Source: Endomychus coccineus
Taxonomy: Eukaryota; Arthropoda; Insecta; Coleoptera; Endomychidae
Length of the DNA: 64,000 nucleotides
Reading direction: 5' to 3'
Assembly: GCA_958510875.1 (NCBI GenBank)
Contig: OY294067.1
Location: 139,954,346 to 140,018,345 of the forward strand
A program made the translations under genes and the position numbers. Below are positions 1 to 11,889 of the stretch, piece by piece; the stretch's first letter is position 1, and the number at the start of each line of letters is the position of its first letter. The notes below the pieces were generated by a model. That model saw only the letters and a program-made list of their open reading frames with translations, had not been told where the DNA came from and did not search any database.

Positions 1-1345
1 TTCGTAGACCCCTTGTGTTTCCAGATTTATTTTGGATTTAGCGTTCGGCAGTATTTGACCAATCTTTCTTGTCGTGTTGAAATGTTGTGTTTCTTAAGGA
101 TTCTGCTGATCTTCTCTGTAGTACCTTTGACGTATACGAGATGGGGTTTTGGCGACAGGTTTTTCTTTTTCTTCTTCTGTGGTTCGATCTGTCTGGCGGC
201 TGGGCCTTAGTGCTCGTCTTATATTGTCTTCTGAAAATCCGTTTTGTTGTAGCGTGGGTTGTATTGTCTGCATTTCTGTTTTTTTGTGGTCATTGTCGGT
301 TAGTTGGTCTGATCTGGTTATGAGTGTTTTTATAACGGCTTGAAGTTGTGATGGATGGTGATGTAACTGGGCGTTCAGGTAACGATTCATGTGTGTTGGT
401 TTCCTGTATATGGTGTATCCTATTCTGCCGTTTCTCTTGCTCACAAGAATATCTAGAAAGGGTAGTTAGTTGTTTCTCTCGATCTCCATTGTGAACTTGA
501 TTTTTTCGTGAATTCTGTTTAAGAGGCTCAGAAATTTTGCCAGTGCGGCTTCTCCGTGGATCCAGATGACAATCATATCGTCTTCGTATCGTAGCCATAG
601 TTTTGGTTTTTGGATGGCTCGTTCTTCAAAGTCTGTCATAAACAGGTTGGCTTATATTGGGGATAAGGGTGATCACATCGATGCTCCTTCAATTTGTTTG
701 TATCTTTTGTCCTTGTATATGAAGAACGTATTTTTGAGGCTAGTTCGATGATGTTCTCTCGTATCTGATATTCCTTCCGGATAATTCCGACGGCCTCATC
801 GATGGGGATATTAGTAAAGAGTGATACGATGTCGAAGCTCACGAGCGTGTGGCCAGGTTCCAGCTTTATGTTTTTTTTGCGTTCGATGATGGGGCTTGCG
901 TTCTTCACGTAAGATTCGGCTTTTCCGGCATAGGGTTGTAGCTTCTTTGCTAGAAATTTTTCGAGCTCTTGTAAGGGTGAACCTATCGAACTGACGATAG
1001 GCCTTAGTGGAGCTCCTTCTTTATGGATCTTGGGAAGGCCTTACAGTTTCCGGCACTTCGACGATTTCTCTCTTGGTATTAATCTTTGTTGTTCATCTTT
1101 GTCGATTTGGCTTGCCTTGATTTTCGTTCTGGTGGTTTTCTCAAGGTACGTAGTGAGGTCAGTGGCTATCGGTTGGTAAGTGTCATCTTGTAATAGTTTG
1201 AATTTCGTCGTCGTACTCTCTGATGTCCATTACTACAGTTGCGTTGCCCTTGTCTGCTGGTAGTATGATGATGTAAGTGTTCGTTCTTCTTTGGAGTTTT
1301 GTTTTTTTCAGGATTCGGACTATATCCTGTCGAGGTCTTTGATTT
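1..1345 (-). pseudogene. Penelope-like element PLE-A, RT fragment, broken
   Basis: This is a decayed Penelope-like reverse transcriptase read on the minus strand, from about 1345 down to the window edge, where it continues outside. Recognisable blocks in order are an ADKGNATVV segment near 1250, a LPKIHKEG/PLRPIVSS segment near 1000, RT motif A ([14 protein letters not shown]) near 800-850, and the motif C region near 580. The motif C residues read YEDD instead of the YVDD of the other PLE-A copies, so the catalytic site looks altered. Several stops and frameshifts split the frame. The last residues at position 1 are the linker just before the GIY-YIG domain. It is about 80-90% alike by eye to the copies at 40.3 kb and 54-55 kb. 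It is certainly a PLE and certainly non-functional. Confidence 0.9.
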
Positions 1346-2357
1346 TCAGTTAAATATCAAGTTAGAATTTACCTGTTTACAATAAGTTGTGCTTCATGAA
1401 TTATATATTCATATAATAAACTTGATTCAATAATCAAACACCTCAGGCTACTTATTTTACTGACGATAATTCTATTTCTGTGTTTTTAATCAGAATTACA
1501 TTAATCATATCTGGATGTGCCTTTACTAATTGCACAAATCCTAGAAATGGAACTTTTATGATGAATTTTCCCAAAAAATCACCTAGGAGGAAGCAATAGC
1601 TCACTAAAATGGGAATACTGGACCCCTGTTAACACTTATCTGTTTGAGATTCATATTTTTATGCTAATTTTGACAATTTTAATTTTATTTCCTTTATGTG
1701 ACCTGAGGACCTAAGCCGTATATAAGGTTCAGATCCGCTTCCTAATACTGTTATTATTTATTATGTATTATATAAATATAGGTATATAATAAATATTTTA
1801 AAAGTACAATTTACTATTGTGTATTCTGTAGGTTCACTTTGTGACAGAAACGTGGGTAAAAACAAGGGTAGAAAGTACAAGAAAGTTGAAATCGGTTGCT
1901 GCTCCAAGCTCAGTTTCTGAAATATATGCCCCTTTTAGCTTGTAGCTTGAGGATCCTTTGGCATAATTTAAGATAGTGTGAAATGGATTGCTGGGAGAGG
2001 GTAGAACACATGAGTATGGTCAAAATTTGTTTAGCGAAGAAGCCTCTACACTAAACAATTACCGTTAAATTTTCTGGTATATTTATTTGTGAAAATATTC
2101 ATCCCCACAACTTTGAAGGGTGCTGTTATCCTGCGATTCACTAAAATAAAATATTTCCTTCATTATACATGTTATTGTTTATATAATTCCTTTTATAATT
2201 TTCGCTGAAGAAACACCAGTGCCTGAAATTTTATTTGAGAGGAACCAATTAAATGGTGATCAATTTCTTCCCGTGAGGCCAAGGATTCGTTTCTCTATGA
2301 AAGCCCTGTGATAAATTAAACTGTCTCTTTATCAAAATTGAAACATATTTCAATAAG
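1346..2357. other. AT-rich stretch, no gene seen
   Basis: I see no conserved coding block, terminal repeat or RNA gene here. Reading frames are short and interrupted. Confidence 0.6.
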
Positions 2358-2500
2358 ACAATGAATAGGAAGCAATCAACCTTATTTACTAAAAGTACTG
2401 TTGAAGTACTGAGCATCTTCCAGCTACCAGGTAGCCATCATCAAAGTAGTTTAACAGAATTTTGAATGTATAAGGGGATTATTTCTTATTTATAGTGTTC
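2358..2500. repeat. Small palindromic repeat with hammerhead-like centre
   Basis: Two imperfect inverted arms (about 2365-2410 and 2445-2495), each with an AAGNAATNA-type terminus, flank a hairpin centre at 2412-2446. Related arms occur at 16078-16145 and 33585-33640. On the minus strand the centre reads TTGATGA, a GGCTACC/GGTAGCT stem, then GGAAGATGC, which resembles a decayed hammerhead core (CTGATGA - stem II - GAAACGTC). The hairpin is visible; its ribozyme ancestry is inference. Confidence 0.45.
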
Positions 2501-3460
2501 TAGTGTACCCACAGTTTGAACTCTTTTACTATGTTAATTTAAAAAGCTGAGTGGGTACTTCCATCGAGCACTCGTGCAAAAATAAGGAATATCTTATAAT
2601 ATCAATATTCAATTTGAGAAACCCATTCTCACTGATATTCAACTCTTGAACTTCATTTTTTCTGTTATCTATTATTTGTCTTTCAAGTGTATTAATTTGT
2701 GTTATCGTTTTATTGCTGGTTATATAACTGAGCAATGATATCTTTTGTATGTATTATTTGGGACTTTGTCTTGTAAATAAATATATGAATAACGTAGATA
2801 TTGTGTTACATTTATATTTGAGTCCAATAATTTTGTATTAGTATTGAGCCACTTAATACTCAGTGAGAAATATCAAATAGTATGAATCCTTTAAATGCTT
2901 AGAATAATTGAATTATCGAATTTGGCAAGTAGTATAAATAGTATCGCACACAGATTTGATAATATTTCAATGACTGGACTTCAGATTTCAAAGCCGATAC
3001 AGATGATTGGTCCGAGGATAAGTCTCACATTTGCTCCTAAAATAGGGTGCTTAGATACTTGTAGATACTTTAGAGCTGTTTAAAGGGAAAAAAACTGTAT
3101 AACTGGTTTGCTTTGTAAACAAAGCTCAAGCACCTTTGTTCTTTGTTTCTCAAATCTATCGATAATACTATAAATCACTTGATCGTCTGGATTTATATCA
3201 ACCCAAGAATCTACTCTCCTATTTAGTTAAAGTACTTACCTTACCTATAAGTATTAGTATATACCTGTAGCCAGACCTAGCTGTTATAAAATGTTCTAGA
3301 CAATAGTTATCCGTAGCCATTGGACATTGTTTGGCATTGGTACACAAAATGAAAATATAGTTGGAGCAGCATTCGTGCTATCTACACTGGTATACATATT
3401 ATCAGTAGTAATATCCCTAAGACATTGATAATAGACGAGATAATTTTATGGCAATCGAAA
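2501..3460. other. AT-rich stretch, no gene seen
   Basis: Only short frames without recognisable domains. Nothing here supports a gene or a named repeat. Confidence 0.6.
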
Positions 3461-3519
3461 GCTCGTTTCTTGGTAACAGCATGAAACCGAAGACTGAGGG
3501 CTGTTACCAAGGAACGAGC
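3461..3519. repeat. 20-bp-stem hairpin
   Basis: Arms at 3461-3480 and 3500-3519 are reverse complements over 20 bases with one mismatch (GCTCGTTTCTTGG against GCTCGTTCCTTGG), separated by a 19-nt loop. This may be the core of a small MITE. No flanking duplication was identified. Confidence 0.7.
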
Positions 3520-4040
3520 ATGAGAAATTTGTCAAAAAATTTTGAGGCATTTGTCAATTTCCGAGGGATATTCGGTGTAAAATGTTTTGATTCAATTGTG
3601 TTGTCATAGTGATTGATAATTGCATAGAATCCAATTATCAGTGTAATGTTGACATGAAATTGTTTCATATGACACAAAATGACAAAATTTGAATGGTTGT
3701 AAGAACTGTCAAAAATTTTTCACTTATAATAGCCCATGTGCAAAATTATTGCGTCTTCGACTCGGAATAATTTTCAAAATATTCACCATCTCGAAAAAAT
3801 TTATGGTAATTAATTTGTGCACTCATGATATTCGGTAAGAGAATTTCACATCGAAGAAAAATTAGTTTAAAATAATTTCAATGTGATATCATTTGACATT
3901 TTGTCATGAAAATATGAGATATAACGAAGGAATGCCATAATTTATTTATCGTATTTTGAGAGTTTGATGTATGCGAGTCCAAACTTCAAAAAAACTTGTG
4001 GTGTTTTCATGCCTAAATTGTGTATGGTTATAATTTATGA
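3520..4040. other. AT-rich stretch, no gene seen
   Basis: No conserved coding or terminal-repeat signal was seen. Confidence 0.6.
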
Positions 4041-4970
4041 TGTTTCGCCATGGAATTGAAAATCCTTCAGAAATCCGAGATGAAATTCAACATATAATTC
4101 CAGAAAATACAAAAAAATCAAGGGCAAGTGTATGGAGGCAGTTTATCGACTTTTGTAATTTTTGATCCACTCACTTTAGTTGTACAAAATTGTTAGAAGT
4201 GGATTAGATGTGATTTATTACACGTTATTGAATTACATTTTATTTACTAAAATTGGTGGAATTATGTGTTTTTAACTAATGGCTTTCTTTTGGCAATTGA
4301 TTTACAATAAAATTGAAATATCTTTTGATCCACCTACTTCAGTTGTATTAAATTATTTTAAATAGATTATATATAGTCTCTTTTATGTTTTTGAATTAAA
4401 TTTGATTTACTAAAGTTGGAGGAATTATATTTGTTTTTACCAAACGATAGTTTCTGTTTTTTAAGCGAATCAAATAATTATAAAATAGTAATATTGCTTA
4501 ATGGAAATAGGCGGCTATGGCTATGACAGATACCATGACAAATGTCATTATTGTACTCTCTCTATATTTTGTACAGAATCAATCGTCTCAGATTATATTG
4601 TAACAATGAGTTGTTTTGAAAATTACGAGGCTTGTTCATGTTGCGACGAATTAAGTCACGTGAAAATGTTCCATTCCAAACTAACATATTCACTGGAGTT
4701 AATTGAATATTGTTCACCAGAAATGTTAAATGTGGCAAATCGTGGAGGTTTACCAAGAAAATCCGAAGAAAGCTGTTGCAAAAATCTACAAAATTTAACA
4801 GAATTGGCAAGAATAAATTGAACAAAGTGATTTTAAAATATTACAATTATTTGCTCAAACACAAACATTTGGTAAATTGAGAGCCTTCTGTCCTTTGCTA
4901 TTCGCCATTACGGAGAGAGGATTTTCAAGAGGAATACCAAAAACATTTAAATGTTGTTATGAAATTGAAT
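4041..4970 (+). pseudogene. Possible DNA-transposon coding relic, unclassified
   Basis: Two blocks look like former coding sequence. At about 4050-4165 one frame reads PENTKKSRASVWRQFIDFC, in the style of DNA-binding regions of recombinase or transposon proteins. At 4501-4821 a 106-codon frame ends with NRGGLPRKSEESCCKNLQ, a pattern that resembles the C-terminal part of THAP/P-element-like transposases (a conserved RGGL..PS segment), with several cysteines upstream (ACSCC). I cannot place either block in a family with certainty. They may belong to one relic or be unrelated. A real small gene is the less likely alternative. Confidence 0.3.
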
Positions 4971-5689
4971 AAAATATAGATTTTAATAATGAATCGAATG
5001 AATTTAAATATTTAATTCATTTTTGTGAACGGTTGTTTTGTCATGTATTGTATCACTTTCAAACTCATTTGTTGAACGTCAAAAAATAGCAACTATAATT
5101 TTGCTTCTCTACCCTAAAAGAAAAAATATCCTCTGAAATTTTTCCGTTGGCATGGCAACAAGTCAAAATAAAAATATTTCATTGGTCGAAAATTGTCGGT
5201 GTGAAATTCTCAAAATAATTTATCATCAACCTTAGTTCACATATTTAAATCATGTTTCTAGCTGGATAGTGCACATAGAGAAAATACAAATTCTGTTGAC
5301 AAAACTAGCACCAAAAGTACAAGCCCCGCTCAGATAAGAGATGTTTATAGTTCACTTCTCATTTTACTTGGACATTGCTTCCTCCTAACAGAATCTCTGG
5401 GAAAACTTCTCATTGACAGAATTTCAACAATTAATAACGGCATATCCCGGCATGATGATGGTAATTGTGACTGAAAGTACAAAAAGTTGATCATACAATA
5501 AGTAGCCTTATCGAATAAATATAGATATATAAATTCATAATTATTACAATGAATATCTATGGATAACTATAATGACACCTATTTCATGAAAAGTCAACTC
5601 AACCTAAACCAAATGATATCATTTCAGACTGAATTATAAAAGTACGGATTAAACTGATATAAAATTATGTTATGTTAATTAGTGTTGTA
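4971..5689. other. AT-rich stretch, no gene seen
   Basis: No recognisable domain, terminal repeat or RNA gene. Confidence 0.6.
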
Positions 5690-6245
5690 AATGTGTTTAA
5701 GTTTGAAGTTTCGTTGCCTAATTGGCCACAATTCCTTGTACCTAAGTACAAGAATTAAATTTTCTGAATTAATGAACCATAGGCTGGATTAGAACCCAAA
5801 TTTCTGGATGTCTAGTCCAGGGTGCTTACCAACTACACCACTTTGGTCCCGTCAGAGTCTTATATTTTTGTAAATATAAACCTCCGAAAGAGTAGTAGAT
5901 CATTGATGAACACAATGCGATTTGATGCCCCGCTATAGATCAGCTATTCACGCACATCCATCCAAAGTCCAATCGTTTTTGAAGAGAGGAATGTAGGTTA
6001 GAGTATTACTATGATTGGCAATTACTCTTGACAGTACTCATTTAATGACAGCTGACTGAGAAATGTTGTGTTTAAGTATAAACAAGCTCAAGGTTTCTTC
6101 GCCTAATTGGTCACAATTTCTTGTAAGTACATTAAAAGATGAAGAATTGAATTTTCTGAATTATGAAGATAATTTAGATAATTTAAAATAGGATTTTAAA
6201 GATGAATAAACGTGAAACTTTGAACCATAGGCGGGATTTGCTCAC
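5690..6245 (-). repeat. tRNA-derived SINE cluster (two copies)
   Basis: Read on the minus strand, a tRNA-like head lies near 5850-5780. It has an A-box-like GTGGTGTAGTTGG, an anticodon-like stem CTGGA/TCCAG with a 7-nt loop, and a B-box-like GGTTCTAATCC. An AT-rich tail follows, running to about 5690. A second tail plus a truncated head lies at 6070-6240 (B box GGGATTTGCTC on the plus strand, decayed). The same tail-spacer-tail order recurs at 61.57-62.2 kb, and tails alone occur at 45.2-45.45 kb. The head shows RNA polymerase III promoter boxes, as expected for a SINE. It is not a functional tRNA because the acceptor stem is not conserved. Confidence 0.7.
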
Positions 6246-8821
6246 ACATGTAGAAGTTTATTTGAATTTACAGAGATATCTATGTTATGAAATATCCTGT
6301 CACGGACATTAAGTGACCATCAATGCATCAGCTGTCTGTCATGTAAATTTTAGCTGAAATATTGTTATAGACAGTCTGAACTGTGTTGATGATCCATTAA
6401 TCTGTGGAACGGTCTGGCATGTAAATTGTACATGATCACATTATCTATGAAAAACGTCATAGTATATGAAATCCCTTTTAACCCCTTTGAGATTAGGTTT
6501 CAAAAATCCATTCTCAGCGGGTGCCTACGTCGTACGAGAAACCTACCTGGTCAAATCTCAAGTGGTAGGCTTCATAGTTTCTGAGATTTCGCGAAGAGTG
6601 AGATAGGATCTCTAGTTTTTATCGCGGAAATTCGTATAATTTCGAGAAGCAAATTTACTATAATTCGGAATTTAAACTAGATATCTAGTGTAATTCCGAG
6701 TTGCACTTCTGAATATGTCGAACTGAATTATAGAGAAAAATGAAATAAATCAATAAGCCTTCTACGCTACAGTGATGTGAATATATAATATTATTAAATA
6801 TGAGTTTTTAGAATAATTGAAAACGAGAGCACACTTCAAATTTTGATGTATTACACCAATAAGTAAGAAATAATTACTCCGTTTCAGCCAAATAGCACCA
6901 AATAAATTTTATTACTATTAATTTTATTTTTATCCACCATTGTGAACTCTGTATAGTTCATAAACGTCTCACGTAGGTATTAATTTTTAATGTTTCGATT
7001 GATCAATAACATTGTCAACAGTATTTCTAACAGTGAACAAACCTATAGATATATATTTGCTATTTATACTGACCATAAACTGTTATGAAATAGGCTTCAA
7101 TACATTTTTTCAAGAGAGGGGTTGTTCAAGTCGTTTTTTTAGTTAAGGGTGGTTATGTCAAACATCTGCAAATGCTTTTGAATTTCTTGTTATTCTAGTG
7201 ATTTTAATTGGAAGTTCTTATGTTGTTGAATATGAATTATTTCGAAGTTTTCCGGATCGTGCTTGTAATCTGGTATGAAAGCTGTGTCCCGTTCGACTTA
7301 AATAAACCGAAGGGCTCAACACAGCTTAATACGAACACACCTGATGATGATTTTTCGATTGTTAATTTCTTGTTTCTAGTTAATCCTAAAATATTAGTTA
7401 GTTATTCATTCAATTTTTTTTAAATAAACTTTATTATTGCAATTTCTAAGATAAACTAATGCATTCCGTTGGTTCCGTAACGATGTGGTAGATTTATCTG
7501 AAACCAATTTTTCATATATGTGTTCTATAACGCTGAGATCGTAATTATTCGAAATGAAATGTTGTTGTCCGCATAACCTCGAAATACTTCATAATTCAGC
7601 ATAAGAGTTTTAAAATAACATACATTATCACCCACTTCTTTTAAAACTATTCAGAAGCCTATTTATGATTTGTTTATTTTTTATTCATAGCATTTATGTT
7701 TATAATTAGGTTTACTTTTGTCGATGTAGCTAGACAATTGCAACATATCAAGTTGAATCAAACTGTATCGTTTTTAATTATTTCAAATACAGGACCTCAG
7801 TAGCCGGGACTTAGGTTCATACTCATCAATACAATACACTTAGGTTCGTTAATATTGATATGATTTTTGATAATATTCAATTTCATATCAATTTATTATG
7901 AACTGATATTTCCTATAATCTCTTCATGTTGAATAATAATATTATCATCATTATTATTCAAATTAGGAGGATGTTTTGAATAATTTATTTCAATAATTAC
8001 ATATGAGTATAGCGACTCCTTTAACCTAACCCACTGCTTATTTTCATACGGTAATCTTTCTCCTTCAGCCCACCTATCCCAGTAAAGTTAGTAGAACTAT
8101 CTCAACACACCTATTCTTTATCAAATCAAGCTGTACCAACATTAACTTGCCATTACGCATTACATATAATTAAGAATCCATTGAAAATATCAATAAATCA
8201 TTATAGGATGTTGTGTTCCATTCAAAGGTATGATTAATAATTATGATTATTTACTTTTAAGTATTGTTAGCCCATTCGAGGAATATTTAATTTTCTTCTA
8301 GGAATATTATATTATCTTAGTCATCCAATATTTTCTGAAATAAATAAATTACAACATCTCATGAGCCACATGAATGAAATTTTCTCCTCTGCAATACCCA
8401 TATTGTTAAGTTAATTGGCTCACATTCTTAAAGAGATTAGCATCATTAGTAAAAAAAATAGAACAAATCTGAAGAATTTCCAACTCATATGTTGATCCTG
8501 CTAAAAAAAATTTTCCCAATTCGAAAGAATGTATAAAATCATTAGAAATACCGATTATCGTGTGAACTAAATTCAAAGGTAAGCCAGAAATTCCGTAGAA
8601 ATCGTTCATCCAAAAAGAATACCTCTTCTTTCTATATTCATTTCCTAAAATCAATAAAAAGGATAACATTCATATTTGTGTAATACGTACAATGATAGTT
8701 TGGGAATAAGACAAAATGAATTCCTTTCTGAGATCAAGATGAAACTGACAAATAAGAGATGACAGATTCTAGACTCCATTTCTATTTCTATCACAGAATA
8801 AGGAGACTTTATGTCTGTGAG
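6246..8821. other. 2.6 kb AT-rich stretch, no gene seen
   Basis: Frames of up to 87 codons occur (for example at 8406-8669 on the minus strand), but none shows a known domain or coding-like composition. No terminal repeats were recognised. Confidence 0.55.
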
Positions 8822-9111
8822 CACGGTTGTATATACAGGTCTGGAAACTCTATGTTTGACATGAGTCTCTTACATGTCGCCAAACTCTCCCTCGCTCAGC
8901 CACCAGCTGGCGCATGGATCGAAGTATGTTGTCAGGATGTCAGGATAAGGCGCCATATAGTTCAAACACGGTCGTATACGTGCCAGAGAACATCTCTCGA
9001 CTCATGCGCCACCGTTTTGGTACTACGCAACATATGACGCTTAGCGGACTCACTTCTCACATAGGAAACAGCCTCGAGTTTCCAGACCTGTATAGTGTAT
9101 ATACGACCATG
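8822..9111. mobile_element. MITE, 290 bp, CACGGT-type TIRs, 8-bp TSD
   Basis: Terminal inverted repeats start CACGGTTGTATATAC on the left; the right end read inverted starts CATGGTCGTATATAC. Both then share AGGTCTGGAAACTC. The element is flanked by a perfect 8-bp duplication, TCTGTGAG, at 8814-8821 and 9112-9119. A longer relative lies at 19592-20153. An 8-bp duplication is typical of hAT-type or P-type transposition. The element has no transposase and is non-autonomous. Confidence 0.85.
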
Positions 9112-9119
9112 TCTGTGAG

Positions 9120-9659
9120 TGCTACGAAGTATATATATTTAAATTTTTCTTTTTAAATAGTAGTAAGCTGTTCAGCTGACAGTTGCGCTGCGTGGATATA
9201 TTTGAACAATATTCAGAAATAATATAATAAGTGTAGATAGATTCATTTTGTGTCAAGTACATAGAATGTTTACTTGCGTCAGAGCTCACATATCAAAATA
9301 GTATAAAAATATAGATATAAATATAAAAACAGACATATCAATATAATAATTATGACTGACGATTACAGTATTATTATGATCGATGTTCGATAATGATAAT
9401 CACTGATTAAAACAAAACAGAGCTAAATTTCAATTAAGAAAAAAAATGTTTGGCTTGATAATGTTGAACACATTGTTATAGTATCAGTTTTTACTATAAA
9501 ACATTTTCCAAAAGTTGTCATTTAATTATTTGTATAGTAGCTTGTCCGTTCGGTATCTTCTAAAAATTCGTCTACCGAGTAATAACATGTAGTATGGATT
9601 TTTTTTTTAGTTTGTAACTGGAGTTCAATTTTATCTGAGAAATCGGTGGTTATTCTGTT
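9120..9659. other. AT-rich stretch, no gene seen
   Basis: No conserved signal was recognised in this stretch. Confidence 0.6.
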
Positions 9660-10374
9660 CAATTTGTTTAGTCATTTCTCCCCCATATATTTGGGATTAT
9701 GTTTGCAAGAATGTAATTGCGATATCTTCATCATATTTCTGATAATGTTTTTTTGCATTCTGAATATCAAAATTGCACCATGTGCCTGGTCCCAGTATAT
9801 AATGCCTTATGCTATAATGGACTGAAATAAGCCAAAATATATTAATTTTAGCACATTATGAGAGGCGGTGTTCCTGACGTTTTTATCATGAAACAGCAGG
9901 AACTCAATCTTGGTAATATACTTTCCACATGAACACTCCATGTTAGCTCTTGATCGATATGAACTCTCAAGAATCTTATATTTGTTATGTTTTCCAATGA
10001 TTTATTTTCAGTTTGGATGAGTATATTATAATCCAGTGTTTTGTTTTTTTGGGAAAATTGCATTGCATATGATTTAGTATTATTTAGCCCGTTCAAATCG
10101 CATTATGTCAACATAAATCTCACGGCGGATTCACTCTTTTCAGTGAGTTCTTCATTATTATCGGTGACGATATACTGTCATTGTCGTACTGAACTGGTTT
10201 TTCCTCTGGTAGGACGTATTCTAGTAGATCGTTAATGTATACACTGAAAAGAATAGGAGATGAGGAGGAGCCTGTGGAGTGCCCAACTTAGCTTCTTGCC
10301 TATCTGATCTAACTCCGTTTATTTCGACTGTCTGAGTCCTTTCCTCGAGATATGAGCGTACCCAATTTAGGGCA
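9660..10374 (-). pseudogene. LINE (Jockey/CR1-like) RT fragment, 5' side cut by hAT
   Basis: Read on the minus strand from 10374 downward, the frame-shifted translation gives NWVRSYLEERTQTVEINGV, then GTPQ...LLFFSVYINDLLEYV (RT motif B and following region). After these come FLGVHID-like (here FLRVHID), the thumb segment, and YGIILWDQ-type C-terminal residues near 9800. This order is that of the reverse transcriptase of Jockey/CR1-clade non-LTR elements. The motif C aspartates fall in a damaged stretch. The 5' side ends at 10374, where a hAT element (10383-11104) is inserted. The relic is inactive. The exact clade is uncertain. Confidence 0.75.
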
Positions 10375-10382
10375 GTTCACAG

Positions 10383-11104
10383 CAGGGCCGGATTAACACT
10401 ATGAGGGGCCCTAAGCACAATAGATTTTGGCGCCCCCCTCCCCTTCCACCCTTTTTTAAATTACTGTTTATTAATGGAATAAAATAATTTGTAGAGTGAT
10501 ATAATGCTCTAAATCGTGGAGAAGGTTATTGCCAGGAAAATAAGTACATAAATGAATATTTACACTATTAGTACGTCTTCTTAATTTGACATAATATACA
10601 ATGCGTAACTACATTAATCACTTTTACAATTGCACTTTTGGAAACTTATCCGCTGAATGATTCGCTTATATCTAACTGACTTAGAACAATCCTTTCCCGC
10701 ACTTTCTAGCCGCAAAATCTTTTATCAGGTCATCAAAGCTGATTCGACGCAATACATCAGCTTCCATGCACAGCAGTGCAAGCGAGTCTAACCTATCCTG
10801 TCGCATATTTGTCCTCAAAGGGTTTTTAATGCGTTTTAACTGCGAGAAAGACCTTTCGGCAGAACAATTAGTGATCATGAGCGTTAAGAACATTCGCAAC
10901 GCAATCTCTACGTTCGGAAATACAGATTGGATTTCGTCGTTGATGAGAACAGTATAAAATTCTGCGTAACTAAATTTAACATTGTCGTTCTCGCTTATTT
11001 TTGGTCGCATATAATAATGAAATTTTTACAATTTCCGCGGGGCCCCCAAAATGTCGGGGCCCTAAGCTATAGCTCAGTCAAGCTTATGCTATAATCCAGC
11101 ACTG
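10383..11104 (-). mobile_element. Truncated hAT element, 722 bp, inserted in a LINE
   Basis: The left end starts CAGGGCCGGATTAAC. The right end, read inverted, starts CAGTGCTGGATTATAG. Both flank GGGGCCCTAAGC-like subterminal sequence, a typical hAT arrangement. The flanking 8-mers are GTTCACAG (10375-10382) and ATTTACAG (11105-11112), alike except for two transitions, consistent with a decayed target duplication. Inside, on the minus strand, only the C-terminal transposase domain remains, so it is an internally deleted copy. Confidence 0.85.
10681..11010 (-). CDS. hAT transposase C-terminal (dimerisation) domain fragment
   Basis: The 109-codon frame contains MITNCSAERSFSQLKRIKN followed by LRTNM.QDRL.SLALLCME. 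This is the hAT C-terminal dimerisation signature (the SAERSFS..K.IK..LR..M...RL pattern). In complete proteins this region completes the RNase-H-like catalytic fold and forms dimers. The N-terminal BED finger and the first catalytic aspartates are absent, so the fragment cannot transpose DNA. It most resembles ZMYM1-like or DUF4371-type hAT proteins of insects. It sits inside the 722-bp hAT element with matching ends. The frame is open, so the copy may be fairly young, or it may simply have escaped stops. Confidence 0.85.
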   Translation of the reverse strand: MRPKISENDNVKFSYAEFYTVLINDEIQSVFPNVEIALRMFLTLMITNCSAERSFSQLKRIKNPLRTNMRQDRLDSLALLCMEADVLRRISFDDLIKDFAARKCGKGLF

Positions 11105-11329
11105 ATTTACAGAATGGGTATTTTTCATCTTCGTATATAAATTCAATACTCCCACATATCAGTTGAAACACAGGGACCTAGTAACAGGATGCGAGTGATG
11201 TTGCGCCCCGGAGTCGGGACCGGCAATCTTCAACCACAAAAATCGAAATCCACTGTATTGCGAGAGGCACAGAAATCGTGAAGTGGAGTATTCTGTATCG
11301 CATAAAAACCAATATATTCAGACGGTGTC

Positions 11330-11885
11330 AAACCTTCTGAAATTGTTGGGAAATTGATCCAAGATTCAAAAATCACTCCGTGAAGTAAACAACCACTTCG
11401 ACCAGTTGTCGTTTGACGAACGACTATCCTGTGCCAAAGAGAACTTTCGGTTGTTTAACGTAGCGTTGGACGTTATTATATCACAACTTGAAACTCAATT
11501 GAATGAGCTGACCAGTATAGTCCAAAATGTAGAAGTATTTCCTCCTCCGATTCTCAGAGATGCTCTGACGCTGGTTTGATACTCCTACCTGCGAAATTGA
11601 TGTCTTATTCCTATGATTTATAGGATGTGCTCTAACAAGAAATTTTGTAGTTCAGGCTCATCAATGTTGAAAGATATCTTATTCAAATCAATCTGCTGTG
11701 CCTTTATTCTATTTAAAAAAATCTAAGCAAGATCGGAAAAATTGATTAAAATATATTGGAGAAGTAAAATGTCGCACAGCGGACTTTCCAGTTTGGCAAT
11801 TGTGTATCTACAAAATGAGAAAGCCAAGATTTCAGATCTCAATAAAATAATTTCATTCTTCGCCAATCAAAAGACAAGAAAATGA
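11330..11885 (+). pseudogene. Second hAT transposase relic (ZMYM1-like)
   Basis: On the plus strand a degraded frame reads VNNHFDQLSFDERLSCAKE near 11385, then ISQLETQLNELTSIVQNVE and further blocks. It ends with LSSLAIVYLQNEKAKISDL and FFANQKTRK just before a stop near 11884. These blocks are characteristic of the central and C-terminal parts of ZMYM1-like hAT transposases. Several stops and a frame change lie between 11570 and 11760, where the dimerisation signature should be. Its sequence differs from that of the neighbour at 10.7 kb, so it is a different hAT family on the opposite strand. It is non-functional. Confidence 0.75.
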
Positions 11886-11889
11886 GACT

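Noticed and set aside
13..343. Plus-strand frames rich in F, L and S
   Set aside because: They are the antisense of the Penelope coding sequence, which reads sensibly on the minus strand.
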